Positions 59,605 through 64,000 of a DNA stretch of 64,000 nt are shown here, piece after piece. The position numbers and the translations under genes are program-made. Source of the stretch: Metarhizobium sp964253915 (GTDB lineage Bacteria > Pseudomonadota > Alphaproteobacteria > Rhizobiales > Rhizobiaceae); NCBI RefSeq assembly GCF_964253915.1, contig NZ_CAXUSG020000011.1:1-64000 (forward strand). Direction: 5' to 3'. Each line of letters starts with the position of its first letter. Within the stretch, counting starts at the first letter, position 1. Below the pieces are notes generated by a model. The model did not search any database. It saw nothing but the letters and a program-made list of their open reading frames with translations, and had not been told where the DNA came from.

Positions 59605-59634
59605 TTATTCATTCAGTCTGAATAACTATTGACA
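59605..59634 (+). promoter_or_regulatory. ROK-type palindrome adjoining a -35 box
   Basis: TTATTCA (59605-59611) and TGAATAA (59619-59625) form a 7-7 inverted repeat; the centre ATTCAG-T-CTGAAT is itself palindromic. This resembles Mlc/NagC-type ROK operators (TTATT...AATAA). TTGACA follows at 59629-59634, with a weak TTTTGT at -10 spacing of 17. It lies between the divergent SGNH and sugar ABC genes. Confidence 0.6.
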
Positions 59635-59790
59635 GACGAAAGCGCCAGTGGTTTTGTGTGGCTCGGAGGAGAGTTTTACGTTCGTTTCAAGGCTGCGTGC
59701 GAGCACCGGACATAGGTCACGGGTTGCCGATGTCGCATGCCCTACGGTCGGCAATTCCCCCGTTTGGACGCCTGCTTTTGGAGGAGAAGT

Positions 59791-60867
59791 ATGAGCAGCA
59801 TCATCAGGAAAATCAGCCTGTCGGTTCTATTGGCCGGTGTGGTCTTCGCGACGAACAGCTTTGCGCAGGAGGTGCCGCTGCTCGATGGCGTCACGACCCG
59901 CGCCGAGAACAATCCCACGGTAGAAGAGGGCAAATACAAGAAGGATGCGCCCTGGGTCATCGGCATGAGCAGTTTTGGCGTCAATGCCAACACCTGGACC
60001 GTGCAGGTGGCGCATGAGGCGCAGGCGGCTGCCGATCGCGACAAGCGCATCACCAAGTTCGTCCTGCTCGATGCCGGCTTCGACCAGAAGAAGCAGGTCG
60101 CCGACATCGAGGACCTGATCGCCCAGAAGGTGGATGCGATCATCGTCCAGCCCGTCACCTCGACCTCGGCCAATGCCAGCATCGAGAAGGCCATCGCGGC
60201 AGGCATCCCTGTCGTGCTGCACACCGGCCGCATCGAATCCGATGCCTATACGACGGAAATCCAGGGCGGCGCCGAACATTTCGGCAAGGTCATGGGCGAT
60301 TTCCTCGTCAAGGAACTGGGTGGCAAGGGCAATATCTGGGTGCTGCGCGGTCTCGCCGGCCATCCGGAGGATACCAACCGCTACAACGGCCTGAAGCAGT
60401 CGCTCGAAGGCACCGAAATCAAGATCACCGCCGAGGAGCATGGCGACTGGCAGTATGACAAGGCCAAGAAGGTCTGCGAGACGCTTTATCTCAACGATCC
60501 CAACGTTGCCGGCATCTGGTCGTCGGGTGCCGATATGACGCGTGCCTGCGTCGACGTCTTCAAGCAGTTCGGCACGCCCATTCCGCCGATTTCCGGCGAA
60601 GGCAATAACGGCTTCTTCGGCCAGTGGATCGCCGACGGCTTCAAGTCGGTGTCGTCCGAGTACAGCCCGGCCCAGGGCGCTGCCGGCGTCCGCGCTGCCG
60701 TAGCCCTTCTGGAAGGCAAGGCGCTGCACAAGCACTACGACTACAACCCGCCGGGCTGGGACCTCGAAAAGGTCAAGAAATATTATCGCGACGACCTGTC
60801 GGCCAATGTCTGGTGGCCGTCGGAACTCTCCGAAGAACAGCTCAAGCAGTTCTACGCCAAGCAGTAG
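59791..60867 (+). CDS. Sugar ABC transporter substrate-binding protein
   Basis: RbsB-like receptor, 358 residues. Signal peptide ends near residue 26 (SVLLAGVVFATNSFA). The mature segment WVIGMSSFGVNANTWTVQVA near 54 and DLIAQKVDAIIVQPVTST near 110 are typical. Strong GGAGGAGAAGT ribosome site before ATG 59791. A stable hairpin at 60880 separates it from the ATPase gene. First gene of a rightward operon that continues past the window edge. Confidence 0.9.
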   Translation: MSSIIRKISLSVLLAGVVFATNSFAQEVPLLDGVTTRAENNPTVEEGKYKKDAPWVIGMSSFGVNANTWTVQVAHEAQAAADRDKRITKFVLLDAGFDQKKQVADIEDLIAQKVDAIIVQPVTSTSANASIEKAIAAGIPVVLHTGRIESDAYTTEIQGGAEHFGKVMGDFLVKELGGKGNIWVLRGLAGHPEDTNRYNGLKQSLEGTEIKITAEEHGDWQYDKAKKVCETLYLNDPNVAGIWSSGADMTRACVDVFKQFGTPIPPISGEGNNGFFGQWIADGFKSVSSEYSPAQGAAGVRAAVALLEGKALHKHYDYNPPGWDLEKVKKYYRDDLSANVWWPSELSEEQLKQFYAKQ

Positions 60868-60879
60868 GCGGACCGGGCA

Positions 60880-60905
60880 GGGAGGCGGGCGGACGCCTGC
60901 CTCCC
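60880..60905 (+). other. Intercistronic hairpin after the sugar-binding protein gene
   Basis: 11-bp stem with one wobble (60880-60890 with 60895-60905), loop GGAC, between the binding-protein stop and the ATPase start. Fourth example in this window of a hairpin directly after a binding-protein gene. Confidence 0.65.
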
Positions 60906-60926
60906 GGCATCGAGACGGGGGTAACC

Positions 60927-62420
60927 ATGTCGCATCTCATTGAAATGGCCGGAATATCCAAGGCGTTCGGCGGCAGCGTCGCACTTCGCGACGTGTCTCT
61001 GGCGCTGGCGCCGGGCACCGTTCACGCGCTGATGGGCGAAAACGGTGCGGGCAAGTCCACGCTGATGAAGATTTTGGCCGGCGTGCATCAGCCTGACAGC
61101 GGCGAGATCCGCCGCGCCGGGCGCGCCGTCAGCTTCGCCAATCCGCGCGCCGCCCTAGAAGCCGGCATCTCGACGGTTTTCCAGGAATTGTCGCTGCTGT
61201 CCAACATGACGATCGCGGAAAACATGTTTCTCGGCCGTGAACCGAAAGGCCGTTTCGGCGGCATCGACCGGCGGCAGATGCGCGAGGAGACGAAGGGTGC
61301 GCTTGCCCGTCTCGGACTGACGCTCGATCCCGACACGCTGGTCTCGGAGCTCTCCATTGCAGAACGGCAATTCGTCGAGATTGCCCATGGCATCGATGCC
61401 GATGCCGACGTCTTCATTCTCGACGAGCCGACGGCGGCGCTCAATGCTGCCGACGTCGAGGTTCTCAACCGGCATATCCGGGCGCTGCGCGACGCCGGCA
61501 AGGCCATCGTCTACATCTCCCACCGCATGGACGAGATCTTCGCCATCTGCGACGTGGTGACGGTGCTGAAAGACGGCCAGCTGGTCGGCACGCGGCCGCT
61601 GTCGGAGATGACGCCGGCCTCGCTGATCGCGATGATGGTCGGGCGCGAGCTGGAAGACCTCTTTCCCGAGCGTGGCGACGGCGACGGGGCAGACGCGCTG
61701 ACTGTAACCGCCCTCAGGCTTCAGGCGGATTCGCAGCCATTCTCCTTTACGGTGAAGAAAGGCGAGATCGTCGGCTTTGCCGGGCTCGAAGGGCAGGGGC
61801 AGCAGAAGGCGTTGCGCGCGCTGGTCGGACAATTTTCACCCGTCGAAGGCCAGTTGTCCCGCGGTGGACAAACCATCCGGCTGCCGGTGCCGAAGGAAAG
61901 CGGTGTCAGGCGCTGGCAGGCGCTCGGCGGCGCCTTCGTGCCGGAGGATCGTAAGGACGAGGGCCTGTTCCTCGGCCACTCCGTCGGGCAGAACATCGTC
62001 ACCGCGCTGCATGCCGGCCGCCCGGCATTGAAGGCGGCAAGACGCTACGGCGCCGTCATTACCGAGACGATGCGGCGGCTGAACGTCAAGGCTTCCGGAC
62101 CTTCCGCCACGGTCGGGGCACTCTCCGGCGGCAATCAGCAGAAGGTGCTGCTCGGGCGTTATCTTGCGACCGATGCCGACGTGCTGCTCATCGAGGAGCC
62201 GACGCGCGGCGTCGATGTCGGCGCCAAGGCGGAAATCTATCGAATTCTACGTGACTTCGCGAAAGCGGGCGGTGCGGTGCTGGTGCTGTCGCGCGAGACG
62301 GTCGAGCTGATCGGCCTCTGCGACCGCCTCTATGTGATCCACGGCAATACCATTGTTTCGGAAATGCGGGCTTCGGATGCCACCGAGCACCGTATTCTCG
62401 ACGCGGCCCTCAGCGCCTGA
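60927..62420 (+). CDS. Sugar ABC transporter ATP-binding protein, RbsA/MglA type
   Basis: 497 residues, two ATPase domains. The first has Walker A GENGAGKSTLMKILAG near 36, signature-region LSIAERQFVEIAHG near 145, Walker B VFILDEPTAALN near 160, H-loop YISHRMDEI. The second lacks Walker A but has LSGGNQQKVLLGRY near 400 and LLIEEPTRGVDVG near 420. ATG 60927 has GGGGGT upstream. Followed at 17 nt by the first permease. Confidence 0.94.
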   Translation: MSHLIEMAGISKAFGGSVALRDVSLALAPGTVHALMGENGAGKSTLMKILAGVHQPDSGEIRRAGRAVSFANPRAALEAGISTVFQELSLLSNMTIAENMFLGREPKGRFGGIDRRQMREETKGALARLGLTLDPDTLVSELSIAERQFVEIAHGIDADADVFILDEPTAALNAADVEVLNRHIRALRDAGKAIVYISHRMDEIFAICDVVTVLKDGQLVGTRPLSEMTPASLIAMMVGRELEDLFPERGDGDGADALTVTALRLQADSQPFSFTVKKGEIVGFAGLEGQGQQKALRALVGQFSPVEGQLSRGGQTIRLPVPKESGVRRWQALGGAFVPEDRKDEGLFLGHSVGQNIVTALHAGRPALKAARRYGAVITETMRRLNVKASGPSATVGALSGGNQQKVLLGRYLATDADVLLIEEPTRGVDVGAKAEIYRILRDFAKAGGAVLVLSRETVELIGLCDRLYVIHGNTIVSEMRASDATEHRILDAALSA

Positions 62421-62436
62421 CGGACTGGACGACCTG

Positions 62437-63408
62437 ATGATGCCTTCTTCTTTCACCCTTGGAAAACTGCTTACCGGCCGCGGCAGCCGGCAGGGCCTGT
62501 GGTTGCTGCCGCTGGTCATCGCGATTGCCATGGCCTTGTGGCTGGCCGCGACCACCAGCCAGTTCGGCCAGTGGAGCAATCTTGCCAATCTCGTCGCGCA
62601 GGGCATGCCGCTCTTGATCACCGCCGTCGGGCAAATGTTCGTCGTGCTTGTCGGCGGGCTCGATCTCTCCATCGGCTCGGTCGTCAGCTTCACCACGGCG
62701 ATCCTGGCGCTCGACCTGCCGGGCTTCGTCACCATCCCCGCCGTCTTCCTACTTGCCGGCCTGATCGGCGCGACCAACGGCTACTGCGTCACGCGGCTCA
62801 ACGTGCATCCCATCGTCGCGACGCTGTCCATGCAATATGTCGTGCTCGGCATCACCCGCGTGCTGCGCCCGGTTTCCGGCGGCATGGTGCCTGATGGCGT
62901 GCGCTGGATGGTGGAGGGGACGCTCTTCGGCATTCCGCTGCCGGTCTTCTGGGGCATCGTCACGATCCTCGTCGCCTGGAAATTGCTCTACGGCTCGCGT
63001 TATGGCCTGCATCTCTTCGCCATCGGCGGCGGTGTCGCCTCCGGCTCGAACGATGCGGCGCGCAATTTCGGCATTCCCGCCAACCGCAACATCCTGCTTG
63101 CTTATGTGATCTGCTCGCTCTTTGCCGCCCTCGCCGGCGTGTTTCTTGCCGGGCGCATCGTCTCGGGCGATCCGAATGTCGGCCTGCTGATGGAACTGGA
63201 TGCCATCACGGCCGTCGCCATCGGCGGCACGCAATTGTCGGGCGGCGTCGGCAGCCTGCATGGCACGGTCATCGGGGTCGCGGTCCTGGCGCTGCTGTCC
63301 AACGGCATGAACCTGCTCAACATCACGCCTTTCGTGCAGACGGCGATCAAGGGCATCCTGCTCATGGCTGTTGTCGCACTCCAGTCGCGCAAGAAGATCG
63401 GATTGTGA
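62437..63408 (+). CDS. Sugar ABC permease, RbsC type (first)
   Basis: 323 residues, about nine hydrophobic segments. The BPD_transp_2 signature is seen in GQMFVVLVGGLDLSIGSVVSF near 70, the coupling loop in RYGLHLFAIGGGVASGSNDAA near 190, and AITAVAIGGTQLSGGVGSLHG near 260. Adjacent ATGs at 62437 and 62440 are both possible; the longer upstream frame overlaps the ATPase gene. The stop is 2 nt before the next permease start. Confidence 0.92.
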   Translation: MMPSSFTLGKLLTGRGSRQGLWLLPLVIAIAMALWLAATTSQFGQWSNLANLVAQGMPLLITAVGQMFVVLVGGLDLSIGSVVSFTTAILALDLPGFVTIPAVFLLAGLIGATNGYCVTRLNVHPIVATLSMQYVVLGITRVLRPVSGGMVPDGVRWMVEGTLFGIPLPVFWGIVTILVAWKLLYGSRYGLHLFAIGGGVASGSNDAARNFGIPANRNILLAYVICSLFAALAGVFLAGRIVSGDPNVGLLMELDAITAVAIGGTQLSGGVGSLHGTVIGVAVLALLSNGMNLLNITPFVQTAIKGILLMAVVALQSRKKIGL

Positions 63409-63410
63409 TC

Positions 63411-64000
63411 ATGTCGGCCCTCGTCAACTCGACCGTCTTCCGGCGCGTCTCCAAGGTTCCGCCCTCCTATTACCTGTTCGCCCTGCTGCTGGTGATCCTG
63501 TTCGTGGCACGGCCGCAGATGATGAATACCAATGTGCTCGGCGTCTTCGTGCGCCAGGTCGTGCCGCTCGGCATTCTGGTGCTCGGCCAATTGCTGGTGA
63601 TGCGGGTGAAATCGATCGACCTCTCCGGCGGCGGCGTCATCCTTCTCATCAATTATTGCATCTCGTCCGGCATCTTCCCCGGCGCCTCGCTCGGTTTTTA
63701 TATCGCGCTGGCGCTGGTAACCGGCTTGGCCATCGGCCTCTTCAATGGCGTGATGGTGGCCAAGCGCCGTGTCTCCGCCGTCATCGTCACGCTGGCGCTG
63801 TCGATCGTGCTCGTCGGTTTCGTGCAATATCTTTCGAGCGGCAAGCCGCCGGGCGACGTACCGAAGATTTTTGCCGAGCTTTTCAATACCCGCTTCATCG
63901 GCGTGCCGAGCCCCGTTCTCTTCTGGGTCGCGCTGACGGCGCTGATGGCGCTGCTGCTGTCGCAGACCGTCTTCGGCCGCTTCGTCGCCGCAGTCGGGGA
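63411..64000 (+). CDS. Sugar ABC permease, RbsC type (second), cut by window end
   Basis: Starts MSALVNSTVFRRVSKVPPSY at 63411 and stays open to the last base, so the 3' part is beyond the window (196 codons visible). Several hydrophobic segments and the family motif GQLLVMRVKSIDLSGGGVIL near 59. It would pair with the preceding permease as a heterodimeric channel, the unfused counterpart of the single fused gene at 34690. Confidence 0.88.
   Translation, partial: MSALVNSTVFRRVSKVPPSYYLFALLLVILFVARPQMMNTNVLGVFVRQVVPLGILVLGQLLVMRVKSIDLSGGGVILLINYCISSGIFPGASLGFYIALALVTGLAIGLFNGVMVAKRRVSAVIVTLALSIVLVGFVQYLSSGKPPGDVPKIFAELFNTRFIGVPSPVLFWVALTALMALLLSQTVFGRFVAAVG

Noticed and set aside
1..64000. 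CRISPR arrays, tRNA or rRNA genes
   Set aside because: No regularly spaced direct repeats, cloverleaf-like segments or rRNA-like stretches were seen on reading.

Overview
The window is a GC-rich stretch that looks like a Rhizobiales genome, most probably Rhizobiaceae (Rhizobium, Ensifer, Shinella or Agrobacterium relatives). The grounds are a paired-Ku/LigD repair locus with an EcfG-type promoter, two copies of what I recognise as a RIME-like rhizobial intergenic repeat, and a very high density of ABC uptake systems. I cannot tell chromosome from plasmid. I saw no rRNA, tRNA, CRISPR array, replication origin or intact insertion sequence. About 57 protein-coding genes are called. Long open frames antisense to them are GC-rich shadows and are left out.

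Layout, left half. 0-4.6 kb: a leftward cytochrome oxidase operon (subunit II with a cytochrome c tail, a fused subunit I-III, a small membrane protein, CtaG), with a divergent cytochrome b561. 5.4-8.3 kb: a UvrD/Rep helicase, a PRC-barrel protein, then wreckage of a transposase and a response regulator. 8.3-10.3 kb: a phytanoyl-CoA-type dioxygenase and a LacI regulator diverging around a perfect palindrome. 10.4-15.3 kb: ku1, ku2, ligD and a small gene. 15.5-18.4 kb: a PptA-like tautomerase and a secreted sulfatase. 18.7-32.3 kb: an AraC-flanked catabolic island. It holds an FAD oxidoreductase, the two bacterial halves of the plant/fungal Tm-1 protein (Tm-1-like ATP-binding protein and PEP-hydrolase family protein), two paralogous GMC oxidoreductases and a complete Liv-type ABC importer.

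Layout, right half. 32.6-43.6 kb: a second catabolic island, apparently under one FCD/GntR regulator. It has a sugar-type ABC importer whose two permeases are fused, a lambda-crystallin/L-gulonate-3-dehydrogenase-like enzyme, a beta-keto acid cleavage enzyme (BKACE), an SMP-30 lactonase, a cyclase-family hydrolase and an SDR. The same TGTGATCACA palindrome sits in both divergent promoter regions. 43.6-50.2 kb: an ECF sigma remnant, a second short BKACE, an orphan binding protein with a sugar isomerase-like protein and a monophosphatase, and a MocR regulator. 50.3-57.6 kb: an AmiC/AmiR (ANTAR) pair, then an RNA leader with two tandem hexaloop hairpins and a strong intrinsic terminator, then a nitrilase-family amidohydrolase and a Liv-type importer with a fused permease-ATPase. 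57.7-64 kb: a ROK regulator, an SGNH hydrolase and a sugar ABC importer that runs off the right edge.

The two strongest leads are the ANTAR-controlled antitermination unit at 50.3-57.6 kb, where sensor, antiterminator, RNA target, terminator and regulated operon are all visible together, and the island at 32.6-43.6 kb, which reads like an uncharacterised route from an aldonolactone through a 3-keto acid to BKACE cleavage.
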